A stretch of DNA of 64,000 bases, taken from the NCBI RefSeq assembly GCF_014635565.1, contig NZ_BMDB01000003.1, positions 185,052-249,051 on the forward strand, read 5' to 3'. The position numbers and the translations under genes were made by a program. The stretch comes from Phocicoccus schoeneichii (GTDB lineage: Bacteria > Bacillota > Bacilli > Staphylococcales > Salinicoccaceae). The notes beneath the pieces were generated by a model that saw only the letters and a program-made list of their open reading frames with translations, was not told the origin of the DNA and did not search any database. Positions 29,617 through 39,453 of this stretch are shown in pieces; position 1 is the stretch's first letter; every line of letters begins with the position of its first letter.

Positions 29617-29994
29617 TTAACGCCCTTTGCCACCACGACGTGACTCAGCTTGTCTTTTTATTGTAGACATGCGTTCCTCGCTGTCTTTTAAGAACATTGA
29701 TAATTTCTTTTCGAAATCTTCAGGAGATTGTTCTTTCTTCTCTCTACGCTCTCTCTTAGGTTTTTGTGCTTGTTTGATAGAAAGTGAAATCTTTCCATCG
29801 TCCCCAATCGAGAGTACTTTTACTTCGACTTCGTCATTTACTTTCAGGTGTTCGTTAATGTCTTCGACAAATTTATTTGCAACCTCACTAATATGAACGA
29901 GTCCACTTTTCCCTCCAGGTAACTCTACAAATGCACCAAAAGGTTTAACACCTGTTACTTTTCCAATGACTTTTTCGCCAACTTCTACTGACAT
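29617..29994 (-). CDS. yabR: S1 RNA-binding domain protein (YabR)
   Basis: A 125-residue protein with an N-terminal S1 domain (GKVTGVKPFGAFVELPGGKS, then LVHISEVANKFVEDINEHLK) over residues 5-75 and a basic, low-complexity C-terminal half (PKRERREKKE...RRGGKGR). I chose ATG 29994 because the S1 domain begins directly there and GGGAGG lies 12 bases upstream. The longer frame from 30075 adds an implausible hydrophobic leader. RNA binding is likely; the target is unknown. Confidence 0.9.
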   Translation of the reverse strand: MSVEVGEKVIGKVTGVKPFGAFVELPGGKSGLVHISEVANKFVEDINEHLKVNDEVEVKVLSIGDDGKISLSIKQAQKPKRERREKKEQSPEDFEKKLSMFLKDSEERMSTIKRQAESRRGGKGR

Positions 29995-30055
29995 GTTGAA
30001 TATAATCCTCCCAAGGTATATCTTTATTAAATCAATGATACCATTAAATAAAAAA

Positions 30056-30082
30056 ATAATCATTACCGACGGCAATGATTAT
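30056..30082 (-). terminator. Terminator after divIC
   Basis: The stem ATAATCATT/AATGATTAT is followed on the minus strand by seven T, close to the divIC stop. Confidence 0.85.
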
Positions 30083-30088
30083 CCAATG

Positions 30089-30481
30089 TTATTTCTTATC
30101 TTTTTCTTTATCTACATCTTTGTCTGACTCTGGTAATGAGAATACCATTTCGCCACTCTCAGACATGAAGAATTCACTGCGTGCAATTCTCCTGATATAG
30201 TTATCATCATTCAGCTGCGCGATTTCACGTTCTAAATCTTCATACGTACGATTTTTTTCTTCGAGTACTTTTTCTGTCTTTTCAATCTGTGCTTGTAACG
30301 CACCATTTTCATGTTTCTGATAAAGACCCATGGAAACAAAGAGGAGGCAAGCCGCAAGTAAAATTCCCGTAAAAAGAAGCATACGCTTACGCACGACACG
30401 GGCTTCGCCTTTCAGCCTTTTCTTTTTACTATCTGTATTAAACGTATATTTGTTTAATAATTTAATCACTTTATTGCTCAT
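30089..30481 (-). CDS. divIC: Cell division protein DivIC (FtsB-like)
   Basis: A 130-residue bitopic protein. It has a basic cytoplasmic N-terminus (about residues 1-35), one membrane segment at about residues 36-55 (LLFTGILLAACLLFVSMGLY), and an external coiled coil (about residues 60-95, heptads in EKTEKVLEEKNRTYEDLERE). It joins FtsL and DivIB in the divisome. Start ATG 30481 is chosen because GGGGTGAGG precedes it; an upstream in-frame ATG would overlap this site. Confidence 0.9.
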   Translation of the reverse strand: MSNKVIKLLNKYTFNTDSKKKRLKGEARVVRKRMLLFTGILLAACLLFVSMGLYQKHENGALQAQIEKTEKVLEEKNRTYEDLEREIAQLNDDNYIRRIARSEFFMSESGEMVFSLPESDKDVDKEKDKK

Positions 30482-30563
30482 TACCTCACCCCTTTTCAAG
30501 TATTCTACGTTCGACTTTAGTACTTTTGATTTTACACTAAATCAAAGGTCGTTTCTATCTATA

Positions 30564-30830
30564 TTAGAAATCTCTTTCAACTTTTTCTTCTTCAAGTATT
30601 TTATACATGAGTGATGCTTCATCCTTACGTACGTGTTCGCGGAGATCTGTCACTTCATAAGTGACAGTGCGCGTACCAAAGCGAATCTTAATTTTATCTC
30701 CAACTTTAACGACTGTTCCAGCTTTCGCTACTTGGTCGTTCACTTCTACACGACCGTCGTCGCTCACTTCTTTTGCGAGCGTACGGCGTTTTATTATGCG
30801 GGATACTTTTAAGTACTTATCGAGTCTCAT
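30564..30830 (-). CDS. rqcP: S4-domain RNA-binding protein RqcP (YabO)
   Basis: An 88-residue protein that is almost entirely an S4 domain (MRLDKYLKVSRIIKRRTLAK, then VEVNDQVAKAGTVVKVGD). In Bacillota RqcP assists RqcH in adding alanine tails during ribosome-associated quality control (family knowledge). It overlaps yabN by 4 bp. Confidence 0.93.
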   Translation of the reverse strand: MRLDKYLKVSRIIKRRTLAKEVSDDGRVEVNDQVAKAGTVVKVGDKIKIRFGTRTVTYEVTDLREHVRKDEASLMYKILEEEKVERDF

Positions 30831-31990
30831 TGTTCACCCTCCAATATTTCGCTGAGCGTTCTTTTTTCGTGAATCGTTTCTTTCATCCAAGCTAAGATTT
30901 TGTCAGCATATTCTTTTTCGTATTTCACGCGTTCTGTTTTGCCTTCTTTTTCTTTTTGAGCATTCCATATTTTGTTTACGTCAGATGTTTCTGCAGCTTC
31001 TATATCACCAAAGACATGCGGATGACGATGAACGAGTTTCTCATTTAAGCGACTGAGTATATCGTAAAAGTCGAAGTATCCGTCCTTGTTCGCAATCGCT
31101 GCATGAAGTCCGACTTGTAACAGGATGTCTCCGAGTTCTTCAATCAGAAGTTCGTCGTCTTCTGTTTCAATTGCTTCAATCACTTCATACGTCTCTTCAA
31201 TTAAGAAACGTTCAAGTGATTCATGCGTCTGCACTTTGTCCCACGGACATCCATCCTCACTGACAAGCGTATTGAAAAGATCGTTCATATAATGAATTGA
31301 GCGGTTATCGAGTGCTTTTGACTCCACTTTTGGCACGTACATTGTCATCAAGTTTGACGTTGGCACGTTGTGGTCAATCTCACTCAGTTCCGCTTTTATA
31401 AGCGTTTCATCTTTTGACCCTGCTTTGTCGATGAGATACACAATCGTATCATGCGGATAAAATTCCAGTAGCTCGAGTTTTACGTTCGACACTGAAAACA
31501 GGTCGTACACTTGCGTGATAAGCGTATGTTGATGGTGGTTGAAGTCAGCAGCAGATAGATTCGAACCATCTAAGATTTGGAATCCATCATTCACTGGAAT
31601 TTTCACCGCTTCAATACACACATCAATAAAGCTTTGTCCTCCAAGAACCTCAACTTCAAAGTCATCGTTTTCTTCCGCATGATGTAAGAGTAGTTCTGTC
31701 GTCGTTTCATAAAGAAGCGGACTACCTGGCACTGCGTAAGTAATGTCTTTATCTTGCGCCGCTTCAATAAGTAAATCCACAATCGTTTGATACGTATCTG
31801 TGAACGTATCGTTTTCTTCATAGACGTGGTCAAACGTCTCGTAAGAAATCCCTTCATCATCTAGCATTTGAACGGCTGGATGATCGCTTGTTCTTAAATA
31901 CAGATGCGCTGCATTTTTAAGCGCACGGTAAATGCGGAGTGACATTTGGTCCACATCCGAACTTCCGAGTCCTAAAATTGTGACCTTCAT
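30827..31990 (-). CDS. yabN: Fusion of tetrapyrrole-methylase-like and MazG pyrophosphohydrolase domains (YabN)
   Basis: A 387-residue two-domain protein. The N-terminal part (about 1-215) resembles SAM-dependent tetrapyrrole methylases (VTILGLGSSDVDQMSLR, YAVPGSPLLYE). The C-terminal part (about 230-370) is a MazG nucleotide pyrophosphohydrolase with the typical CPWDKVQTHESLERFLIEE and EELGDILLQVGLHA motifs. The MazG half hydrolyses NTPs and is linked to house-cleaning. The B. subtilis homologue is longer. Confidence 0.92.
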   Translation of the reverse strand: MKVTILGLGSSDVDQMSLRIYRALKNAAHLYLRTSDHPAVQMLDDEGISYETFDHVYEENDTFTDTYQTIVDLLIEAAQDKDITYAVPGSPLLYETTTELLLHHAEENDDFEVEVLGGQSFIDVCIEAVKIPVNDGFQILDGSNLSAADFNHHQHTLITQVYDLFSVSNVKLELLEFYPHDTIVYLIDKAGSKDETLIKAELSEIDHNVPTSNLMTMYVPKVESKALDNRSIHYMNDLFNTLVSEDGCPWDKVQTHESLERFLIEETYEVIEAIETEDDELLIEELGDILLQVGLHAAIANKDGYFDFYDILSRLNEKLVHRHPHVFGDIEAAETSDVNKIWNAQKEKEGKTERVKYEKEYADKILAWMKETIHEKRTLSEILEGEQ

Positions 31991-34900
31991 GCCACTTCCT
32001 CCATTCTCGCATCTACACTTGCTTTTAAGATGCTAATTAACTGATCGATTTTTTTAGTGCGTACAATAAATCTGATTTCACCATCGACCACTTTGATGTT
32101 TAAGATACGTTTAAACTCTTCAGTATCCATGAATAATTTCGAACCATCAATTTGGCTCGTCGCTTGTTTCGTTAAGTTCACATAGAAGTGACGTTTGTCC
32201 TCTTTAACGTTATATGCACCAAGAATGAGTGCATATACCTTCACTCTCACAAGCTTAATTAAGTTTTCAACCTCAACTGGATAATCCCCGAATCGGTCAA
32301 TCAGTTCATCTTCAATATCACGAAGAGACTCTATACTACCTACTTGTCTGAGTCGTTTGTACAAGTCAATCTTAGACTGCTCGTGCGAAATGTAACTTGC
32401 AGGCAAGTATGCATCGAGTTCAATATCTATTGGTAGATTCACTGGTGCTGGTTCTTTTTCGATACCGCGTTTCTCATTCACAGCTTCTTCAAGCATATCT
32501 GAATATAATTCATAACCGACTGAGTCGATGAAACCAGACTGATCTTTACCAAGTAAGTTTCCAGCACCACGAATATTTAAATCACGCATCGCAATCTTGA
32601 ACCCACTACCCAGTTCTGTGTATTCTTTGATTGCAGATAATCGTTTCTCTGCCACTTCTGTCAGTACTTTATTCGGTTGATGGAAGAGATACGCGTAACT
32701 AATTCGGTTACTACGACCCACACGACCTCTTAACTGATAGAGCTGAGATAATCCAAACTTGTCCGCATCTTCAATGATGAGTGTGTTCGCATTTGGCACG
32801 TCTACTCCAGTTTCGATGATTGTAGTCGTAACGAGGACATCAAATTCACCATCAATAAAAGCGTACATCGTTTCTTCGATTTCACGCTCCGTCATTTTCG
32901 CGTGCATAACTCCAACGTTCGCATCTGGCACTAGCATTTCAATGTGCGCTGCTTTTTCATAGATCGTACTCGTGCTGTTATGCAGATAAAAGACCTGCCC
33001 AGTTCTTGCGAGTTCTCGTTCGATCGCTTCTTTTACGAAGTTTGCATTGTATTCTAGCACATACGTTTGAACCGGGAAACGGTTCAGTGGTGGTGTCTCG
33101 ATTACAGATAAATCGCGCACACCCATTAGACTCATGTGGAGTGTTCTTGGGATTGGTGTCGCTGTTAAAGTGAGCACGTCAACATTCGTCTTAATTTGCT
33201 TAATCGTTTCTTTGTGCTTCACACCGAAGCGTTGTTCTTCATCGACGATTAAAAGTCCGAGATCTTTAAATTCGACGGACTTACCTAAAATCGTATGTGT
33301 ACCGACAACGATATCAACCGTACCATCCTTCAGACCTTGTCTCACTTCATTCATTTCTTTTCTGGTTCTGAATCTGCTCATCATCTCAACATTCACCGGG
33401 AAGTCTTCGATACGCTCGATGAACGTTTCAAAGTGTTGCGCAGCTAGAATTGTAGTTGGAACGAGTAGCGCTACTTGCTTGCCGTCTTGTACTGCTTTAA
33501 ACGCAGCACGAATCGCAACCTCAGTTTTACCATACCCAACATCTCCACAGAGTAGTCGGTCCATCGGTTGAACACTTTCCATATCTTTTTTAATCTCGTG
33601 AATTGACGCGAGCTGGTCAGGTGTTGGTTCATATGGGAATTTCGCTTCAAACGCCTCAACCATATCGTTATCTTTACTGAACTTAAAACCTACAGACGCT
33701 GCACGTTCTTGATACAGTTTTAAGAGTTCGTCCGCGAGTTCATTTACACTGGCCTCAACTCTCGCTTTCGTGCGTTTCCACTCAGTACCCCCGAGTTTAT
33801 GCATCTTCGGCGAGCCGTCATCAGATGAGACATACTTTTGTACGAGCTGCATCTGGTCTACTGGAATGAACAATTGGTCCGTTCCTTTGTACTGAAGCTT
33901 CATGTAGTCCGAGTGAATGCCGCCGACCTCAAGTGTTTCGATTCCTAGGTATCGTCCGACACCGTGGTGAATATGCACGATGTAATCTCCGACATGGAGA
34001 TCCTGATATGACTTAATTTTTTCGGCATTCGATATTTTCTTCGTACGTTTTTTTCTCTTTGCAACACGGTTATATAATTCTTTTGAAGATAAAACAGCCA
34101 CGTGCATGTAAGGGAGAATAAACCCTTTTTCAATACCACCAATTGTGAGTACTACGCCCGTTTCAACATCTTCCGGAATATCATATAAGTACGTGTGAAT
34201 ATTTAAATCATCGAATAATTGCTTCGTTTTCTTCACTTCATCTTCATCACGTAAGATGATATTCACAAGATAAAGGTCCTCAATAAATTTATTGATGTTA
34301 GATGCTAATATATCGTATTGACCGTAATAGATTTCCGTCGGTTTTACTGAAATCTTGATGATTTCTTCGAACTGTACGGGCATATTTTTTAAAAATAACG
34401 TCATATACGTTGCGTTCACGTTCATGAGTCGTGACAGTTGATGCTCTAAATAGTTGCCGCCACCTGCGAGCGACTTCCCTGCTTCAAGCATAGAATCATA
34501 GAAGTTATGAATCGCCGTTGTTTCTGTTTCATACGCCATCTCGATATTCTTGATTTCATCTATAAAAACACGTGCAGAACTGTCGATATAATCGAGAATC
34601 GAAATCTCGTCTTCACGTAACAGATGACTGAACTGAACGAGATATTGGAATGTATTGTCTTCTTGGATGAGCGTTTCATAGTACTCATCTAACGCTTCTA
34701 ATTCTTGTCCACTTAATTTCGGTTTTGTGTTTTCATATAATTCTTCAACGATTTCTAAGAGACGTTCTCTATCTGATTGATTTAAAATATATTCTGCATA
34801 AGGTTCTAACGTGAGTTCATTGACATTCTCTTTTGAGCGTTTCGTTTCTTCATCTATTAAACGAAGTGAATCGACCTCGTCATCGAAGAGCTCGATACGC

Positions 34901-35460
34901 ACCATACCGTTTGGTGTGAACACATCAAAGATGTCCCCACGCACAGCGAACTCACCGAAGTTTTGCGCTTCTTTCATACGCTTATAGCCAATGCTCACTA
35001 GGTATTCAATAAATGATTCATATTCGATTACGTCGCCAAGTTCAATATGCTTTTGATACTCTTTTAACGTATCTTTTGGCATGAGTGGCTTTAATAGAGC
35101 TTCTGTTGGCACGATAAAGAGCCCTGGTTTCTTTTCGATTAACGCATATAGTGTACTCATACGCGCTTTTCTAAACTCAGGGCTTTCTGTCGCCATCGTC
35201 TCAATCATAATATCGCCGACAGGAAAGGTATATATATCATCTGTATGTTCAGATAGAGATACTTCTAGACGCTCCATCTTATGGTTATTTTCAACAAATA
35301 CGACGATTTGTCCATCAGACAGTTCTCTGATTTCATTAAAGAACACGCCTTTAAACTCGTCACTAATCCCAGTGACGAGTATGTTTCCATCATGATTCGA
35401 TTGTACAATCTCTTTAATGCGATCATCATTTTTAATACGAGACTTTACTACACTATACAT
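31987..35460 (-). CDS. mfd: Transcription-repair coupling factor Mfd
   Basis: A superfamily 2 translocase of about 1157 residues that removes stalled RNA polymerase and recruits UvrA. In order: a UvrB-like N-terminal region, the RNA polymerase interaction domain (YIVHIHHGVGRYLGIETLEV near residue 490), RecG-like translocase motifs (LLCGDVGYGKTEVAIRAAF near 635, VDEEQRFGVKHKE near 735, TATPIPRTLHMSLMGVRDLS near 760), and a TRCF C-terminal domain. I prefer the ATG at 35460; in-frame codons to 35472 lack a ribosome binding site and sit inside pth. Confidence 0.96.
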   Translation of the reverse strand: MYSVVKSRIKNDDRIKEIVQSNHDGNILVTGISDEFKGVFFNEIRELSDGQIVVFVENNHKMERLEVSLSEHTDDIYTFPVGDIMIETMATESPEFRKARMSTLYALIEKKPGLFIVPTEALLKPLMPKDTLKEYQKHIELGDVIEYESFIEYLVSIGYKRMKEAQNFGEFAVRGDIFDVFTPNGMVRIELFDDEVDSLRLIDEETKRSKENVNELTLEPYAEYILNQSDRERLLEIVEELYENTKPKLSGQELEALDEYYETLIQEDNTFQYLVQFSHLLREDEISILDYIDSSARVFIDEIKNIEMAYETETTAIHNFYDSMLEAGKSLAGGGNYLEHQLSRLMNVNATYMTLFLKNMPVQFEEIIKISVKPTEIYYGQYDILASNINKFIEDLYLVNIILRDEDEVKKTKQLFDDLNIHTYLYDIPEDVETGVVLTIGGIEKGFILPYMHVAVLSSKELYNRVAKRKKRTKKISNAEKIKSYQDLHVGDYIVHIHHGVGRYLGIETLEVGGIHSDYMKLQYKGTDQLFIPVDQMQLVQKYVSSDDGSPKMHKLGGTEWKRTKARVEASVNELADELLKLYQERAASVGFKFSKDNDMVEAFEAKFPYEPTPDQLASIHEIKKDMESVQPMDRLLCGDVGYGKTEVAIRAAFKAVQDGKQVALLVPTTILAAQHFETFIERIEDFPVNVEMMSRFRTRKEMNEVRQGLKDGTVDIVVGTHTILGKSVEFKDLGLLIVDEEQRFGVKHKETIKQIKTNVDVLTLTATPIPRTLHMSLMGVRDLSVIETPPLNRFPVQTYVLEYNANFVKEAIERELARTGQVFYLHNSTSTIYEKAAHIEMLVPDANVGVMHAKMTEREIEETMYAFIDGEFDVLVTTTIIETGVDVPNANTLIIEDADKFGLSQLYQLRGRVGRSNRISYAYLFHQPNKVLTEVAEKRLSAIKEYTELGSGFKIAMRDLNIRGAGNLLGKDQSGFIDSVGYELYSDMLEEAVNEKRGIEKEPAPVNLPIDIELDAYLPASYISHEQSKIDLYKRLRQVGSIESLRDIEDELIDRFGDYPVEVENLIKLVRVKVYALILGAYNVKEDKRHFYVNLTKQATSQIDGSKLFMDTEEFKRILNIKVVDGEIRFIVRTKKIDQLISILKASVDARMEEVA

Positions 35461-36025
35461 CGACATCACCATTATATTTGTTCATCACATCTATAAATGA
35501 TTCTGATAAAATTGCCTCACATGCACGTGTAGTATGTGCAACGACCTTATCTAATACAGGTGTTTCTTCATCAGTAAATCGTCCAAGTACCCAGTTTACG
35601 ATTGGCATTCTACCATCTGGACGCCCGATTCCCATGCGCACACGCTTATATTTTTCAGTACCAAAGTGTTGAGTGAGTGATTTAATTCCATTGTGTCCAC
35701 CGGCACTCCCTTTTTGTCGGAGTCTGATGCGACCAAGTGGTAAATCTAAATCATCATATAATACAACAACATCTTCTATGTCTACATTATAATAATCAAT
35801 TAAAGGTCTTGCACCTTCACCAGATAAGTTCATAAATGTTTGCGGCATTACGAGCATCACTTTTTCAGTACCGACAAATCCAGTACCGTAAATACATTTG
35901 AACTTCGTCTCTCTCATGTCGATATTCCATTCTCTCGCAAGGTCCAAGATTCCGATAAACCCAATATTATGCCTTGTATTTTCATACTTTTTCCCTGGAT
36001 TTCCAAGACCTATAAATACTTTCAA
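35453..36025 (-). CDS. pth: Peptidyl-tRNA hydrolase
   Basis: Releases peptides from dropped-off peptidyl-tRNA; 190 residues. It begins MKVFIGLGNPGKKYENTRHN with the catalytic His at the end of this motif. PQTFMNLSGEG near residue 61, LYDDLDLPLGRIRLRQKGSAGGHNG near residue 90 and RVRMGIGRP follow. It lies between rplY and mfd, the standard order. Confidence 0.96.
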   Translation of the reverse strand: MKVFIGLGNPGKKYENTRHNIGFIGILDLAREWNIDMRETKFKCIYGTGFVGTEKVMLVMPQTFMNLSGEGARPLIDYYNVDIEDVVVLYDDLDLPLGRIRLRQKGSAGGHNGIKSLTQHFGTEKYKRVRMGIGRPDGRMPIVNWVLGRFTDEETPVLDKVVAHTTRACEAILSESFIDVMNKYNGDVDV

Positions 36026-36047
36026 AATAATTCCACCTAACTAAAAG

Positions 36048-36070
36048 AGGCGGTGGATGCTCCACCGCCT
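36048..36070 (-). terminator. Hairpin between rplY and pth
   Basis: AGGCGGTGGA and TCCACCGCCT form a 10-bp GC-rich stem with a 3-base loop. CTTTTAG follows on the minus strand. The short T tract suggests partial termination, lowering pth and mfd relative to rplY. Confidence 0.7.
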
Positions 36071-36082
36071 AGTTGTTCGATA

Positions 36083-36712
36083 TTATTCTTCGTCTTCAGA
36101 TGCTTCTTCAGTTTCAGTTTCAGCTTCTGGTGCTTCTTCACCTTCAACAGCGTCTTCTTCTGTCTCTTCAGCTGGGATATGGCAAGTAGCAAGTACATAA
36201 TCATCTTCATCTTCGATTGTGAACTTGAAGTTGTCGCGAATATCTCCAACGTGAATTGCTGAACCTACTTCTAGGTCAGTTACATCGATTTCGATTTCTT
36301 CTGGAAGGTCAGCAGGACGTGCTGTAACTTGTACTGTGAAGTTTGGTTGTTCAACAACTCCGCCTTCGTTAGCACCAACAGCTTCTCCAACTACGATCAC
36401 ATTTACGTCAACAGTTCTTTCAATATCCATGTTGATTGCGATGAAGTCGATGTGTTCGATTTTATTTTTAAGTGAATCGAATTGGTAGTCGTTTACCATT
36501 ACTTGAGTTGTTTTACTTTCAAGTTCTAATTCGATTACTCCGTTACGTCCAACTTCACGAATTACTTTAATGAATTCGTTCTCGTCAACAGCAACAGATG
36601 TGTTTTCTACTTTGTATCCGTATAGGATTGCAGGTACTTTACCAGTGTTACGTAACTCGTTACGTGAAGACTGAGTGTTCCCTGTTCTCTCAGTAGCAAC
36701 TAATTTTGCCAT
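36083..36712 (-). CDS. rplY: 50S ribosomal protein L25 / general stress protein Ctc
   Basis: A 209-residue CTC-type L25 that binds 5S rRNA. The N-terminal L25 domain ([27 protein letters not shown], about residues 6-90, quoted only as its opening [11 protein letters not shown] and KVPAILYG) precedes the TL5 C-terminal beta domain (to about 180). The final 30 residues form an acidic tail ([18 protein letters not shown]). It has its own promoter at 36779-36808. Confidence 0.94.
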   Translation of the reverse strand: MAKLVATERTGNTQSSRNELRNTGKVPAILYGYKVENTSVAVDENEFIKVIREVGRNGVIELELESKTTQVMVNDYQFDSLKNKIEHIDFIAINMDIERTVDVNVIVVGEAVGANEGGVVEQPNFTVQVTARPADLPEEIEIDVTDLEVGSAIHVGDIRDNFKFTIEDEDDYVLATCHIPAEETEEDAVEGEEAPEAETETEEASEDEE

Positions 36713-36778
36713 TTCTAATTTCCACCTTTCAAAATTTGCAGTTCATATTTACCGCATTGTATCAAATAGCCATACGTT

Positions 36779-36808
36779 ATAATACCACAAATACCCCATG
36801 GTTGTAAA
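36779..36808 (-). promoter_or_regulatory. Promoter of rplY
   Basis: The -35 TTTACA (36808-36803) and -10 TATTAT (36784-36779) have 18 bp spacing, followed by a leader of about 65 bases. Confidence 0.72.
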
Positions 36809-36836
36809 AGTATTGTGACATTTTAATCAGTCTTTT

Positions 36837-37817
36837 TTATTTATCGTCAAAAAGTCTGCTCACAGAACGTTCTTGGTGAACGCGAAGTACTGCTTCCGCA
36901 AGAAGTTTACCTACTGAAATTTCAGTTACTTTGTCGATGCGTTTTTCATCTGGTAATTGAATTGAGTTTGTAACAATAACTTCTTTAATTTTTGACTTGC
37001 CTAGGTTTTCGATTGCTGGTCCAGAAAGTACTGGGTGTGAACAACATACGTAAACTTCTTTTGCGCCTTCATCTATCAGCTTGTCCGCTGCTAGAGAAAT
37101 CGTGCCACCTGTGTCGATGATGTCATCGATTACGATTGCGATTTTATCTTTGATATCACCAACGATGCTCATTACTTCAGCAACGTTTGCTCTTGGACGA
37201 CGTTTGTCGATAATTGCGATTGGTGAGCCAAGTCGCTCTGCCATACGACGTGCACGTACCACACCACCGTGGTCTGGAGATACGATTACAACGTCATCAG
37301 TGTAGTTGAGTTCACTTTTCTCTTTCGCGAAGTAATCTGTAATTAATGGTACCGCGGTTAAGTGGTCAATTGGAATATCAAAGAATCCTTGGATTTGGGC
37401 AGCGTGTAAGTCGATTGAGATTACGCGGTCTGCTCCAGCAACTTCTAAAAGATTCGCAACTAGTTTTGCTGTAATTGGTTCACGTGGACGACTCTTTCTG
37501 TCTTGACGTGCGTAACCGTAATACGGCATGACAATGTTAATACGTTTTGCTGACGCACGTTTAAGTGCATCGATCATGATAAGTAATTCCATTAAGTGCT
37601 CGTTTACAGGTTCAGAAGTAGATTGTACTACGAAGATGTCCTTACCGCGGATACTTTCTAGAACGTCTACTTGGATTTCTTTATCTGAGAAATGTTTAAC
37701 TGTACATTTACCGAGTTCTACTCCTAAGTGATTCGCAATTTCATTTGCAAGTGGTTCGTTTGAAGATAAAGTAAATACCTTTAAATTATTGTCTTTACTT
37801 TCGATAGAAGTATTCAT
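36837..37817 (-). CDS. prs: Ribose-phosphate pyrophosphokinase
   Basis: Makes PRPP for purine, pyrimidine, histidine and tryptophan synthesis; 326 residues. It carries [20 protein letters not shown] near residue 43, [20 protein letters not shown] near residue 103 and the PRPP-binding [15 protein letters not shown] near residue 225. Start ATG 37817 has GGGGG upstream; the longer frame to 37877 runs through the ribosome binding site and into glmU. It is cotranscribed with glmU. Confidence 0.95.
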   Translation of the reverse strand: MNTSIESKDNNLKVFTLSSNEPLANEIANHLGVELGKCTVKHFSDKEIQVDVLESIRGKDIFVVQSTSEPVNEHLMELLIMIDALKRASAKRINIVMPYYGYARQDRKSRPREPITAKLVANLLEVAGADRVISIDLHAAQIQGFFDIPIDHLTAVPLITDYFAKEKSELNYTDDVVIVSPDHGGVVRARRMAERLGSPIAIIDKRRPRANVAEVMSIVGDIKDKIAIVIDDIIDTGGTISLAADKLIDEGAKEVYVCCSHPVLSGPAIENLGKSKIKEVIVTNSIQLPDEKRIDKVTEISVGKLLAEAVLRVHQERSVSRLFDDK

Positions 37818-37830
37818 AATAGCCCCCGAA

Positions 37831-38952
37831 TTAATTTTTATAATAGTCTTCTTTATTCGTTTGTCTTTCTCTTGCAATAGCTAAACTGTCATCTGGCACA
37901 TCATTAGTCAGAGTTGATCCTGCTGCAATGACTGCTCGATCACCTATTGTGATTGGTGCAATCATGTTTGAATTACATCCAATAAACGCGTCGCTACCTA
38001 TAGTCGTCTTAAACTTGTTTACTCCGTCATAGTTCACTGTGATTGAACCACAACCGATATTTGTGCGTTCTCCTACTTCAGCATCTCCAACATAGCTTAA
38101 GTGAGAAACTTTGGCTTCATCATGAAGCACTGCTTTTTTCGTCTCAACGAAGTTACCGATTTTTACTTTTTTACCAAGCACTGTGCCTGGTCTTAATTGA
38201 GCAAACGGACCAACTGAAGTACCATCGCCTACCTCAGAATCTGAAATTACAGATTGCTTAATTTCGACATCATTACCGATGACCGAATTCGTAATTTCAC
38301 TGTTCGCACGAATGATTGTACGCTCACCAATCGATGTTTCACCTGAAATAATCGCTCCTGGGTAGATCACACTATCCATACCGATTTGTACAGTCGCATC
38401 AATATACGTGTTAAATGGATCGATAATTGTTACACCATTCTCCATTAAACGCTCGTTGATAAACCCACGCATCATATGCGCTGCATTCGCGAGATCCGTT
38501 CTAGATTCGATCGTAAATACAGAAAAGTCACCTTCTACTGCACCGACTCTTTTTGCAATTGATGAAATCGAATCGTGTGTGATGTATTTCGTGTTTTCCT
38601 TAGATACTTTCAAGCAGTTTGCATCTACAACGTAAATATTGTCTTCATCTTCAGAAAACAGCGAATCAATCATTTCACTGTTTAAGAGTGGAGATACGGC
38701 ACTGATAAGAACTGTCTCTACCGCTTCAATATTATGGTCTTTAAGCACTGGGAGGCCTCTATAAGCTTCCGCAACACCCGAGTTAGATGCAGGCTCTACG
38801 TTTAAGAAGATGTCGTTGATACCAGCATTTCTTAAATTATTGATGACATGTTGAATTACTGGTGTTCCAACTAGGTCATGCAGAGCAGGATGGGTGCTTG
38901 ATTTCATTTTTAAAAAGTCTTCATCGACTACGATGATTGCTTGTCTTTCCAT
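37831..38952 (-). CDS. glmU: GlmU with intact acetyltransferase domain and degenerate uridylyltransferase domain
   Basis: Normal GlmU (about 450 residues) acetylates glucosamine-1-phosphate and then transfers UMP. This one has only 373. The C-terminal left-handed beta-helix is complete, with [20 protein letters not shown] (catalytic His in SHL) and [21 protein letters not shown]. The N-terminal half keeps the fold outline ([31 protein letters not shown]) but lacks the LAAGKGTRM loop (here VVDEDFLKM, residues 8-16), the GTxH uridine motif, the Mg-binding GD (SA at about 84-85) and the metal-binding Asn of VN-R (FTIESR). Acetyltransferase activity is expected; UTP transfer is not. Start ATG 38952 follows GGAGGG. 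Position between spoVG and prs is that of glmU. Confidence 0.85.
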   Translation of the reverse strand: MERQAIIVVDEDFLKMKSSTHPALHDLVGTPVIQHVINNLRNAGINDIFLNVEPASNSGVAEAYRGLPVLKDHNIEAVETVLISAVSPLLNSEMIDSLFSEDEDNIYVVDANCLKVSKENTKYITHDSISSIAKRVGAVEGDFSVFTIESRTDLANAAHMMRGFINERLMENGVTIIDPFNTYIDATVQIGMDSVIYPGAIISGETSIGERTIIRANSEITNSVIGNDVEIKQSVISDSEVGDGTSVGPFAQLRPGTVLGKKVKIGNFVETKKAVLHDEAKVSHLSYVGDAEVGERTNIGCGSITVNYDGVNKFKTTIGSDAFIGCNSNMIAPITIGDRAVIAAGSTLTNDVPDDSLAIARERQTNKEDYYKN

Positions 38953-38981
38953 AGGACCCTCCAATGTTTTATCTCTTAACC

Positions 38982-39010
38982 ATTATATTTTACATATAGT
39001 ACTCATGCAA
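38982..39010 (-). promoter_or_regulatory. Sigma-A promoter of glmU-prs
   Basis: The -35 TTGCAT (39010-39005) and -10 TATAAT (38987-38982) have exactly 17 bp spacing. It directly follows the spoVG terminator. Confidence 0.87.
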
Positions 39011-39023
39011 GGTTTAAAGACAT

Positions 39024-39054
39024 TAAAAAAAGCCAGAAGACGTGTCTCCCAGCT
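39024..39054 (-). terminator. Terminator after spoVG
   Basis: AGCTGGGAGAC and GTCTTCTGGCT pair over 11 positions (three G-T wobbles) on the minus strand. Seven T follow. Confidence 0.8.
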
Positions 39055-39063
39055 CATATATAA

Positions 39064-39396
39064 TTACTCTTCGTCTTTGTCGTAAGAAATTTCTTCTGAT
39101 TCGATTTCTTCGACAGATTCTTCGTCTTCTACGACTGGATCTTCCGTTTCATCGTACACTTTCATAACCGCTTCTTGAATATGCTGACGCATTTCAGAAT
39201 TTATTGGGTGTGCGACGTCACGAAACTCTCCATCAACCGTACGTTTCGAAGGCATCGCCACGAAAAGTCCATTATTTCCATCAATTACTCGTAAGTCATG
39301 AATAACAAACGCATCATCAAAAGTGATTGATGCCAATGCTTTCATGCGAGTATCTGGATTGTTTACTTTGCGTAATCTTACATCTGTTACTTTCAT
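39064..39396 (-). CDS. spoVG: Regulatory protein SpoVG
   Basis: A small RNA/DNA-binding regulator that in staphylococci affects capsule, resistance and virulence genes. The 110-residue protein begins [20 protein letters not shown] and contains [19 protein letters not shown], the conserved core. The last 25 residues are strongly acidic. The ATG at 39396 has GGGAGG 7 bases upstream; the frame extending to 39411 only reads through that site. It lies next to ridA, purR and ispE as in Bacillota. Confidence 0.95.
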   Translation of the reverse strand: MKVTDVRLRKVNNPDTRMKALASITFDDAFVIHDLRVIDGNNGLFVAMPSKRTVDGEFRDVAHPINSEMRQHIQEAVMKVYDETEDPVVEDEESVEEIESEEISYDKDEE

Positions 39397-39453
39397 ATTA
39401 AATCCTCCCATAATTAAGTAGATCGGACATGTGTTTAATTTAAAAGTTCAAGA

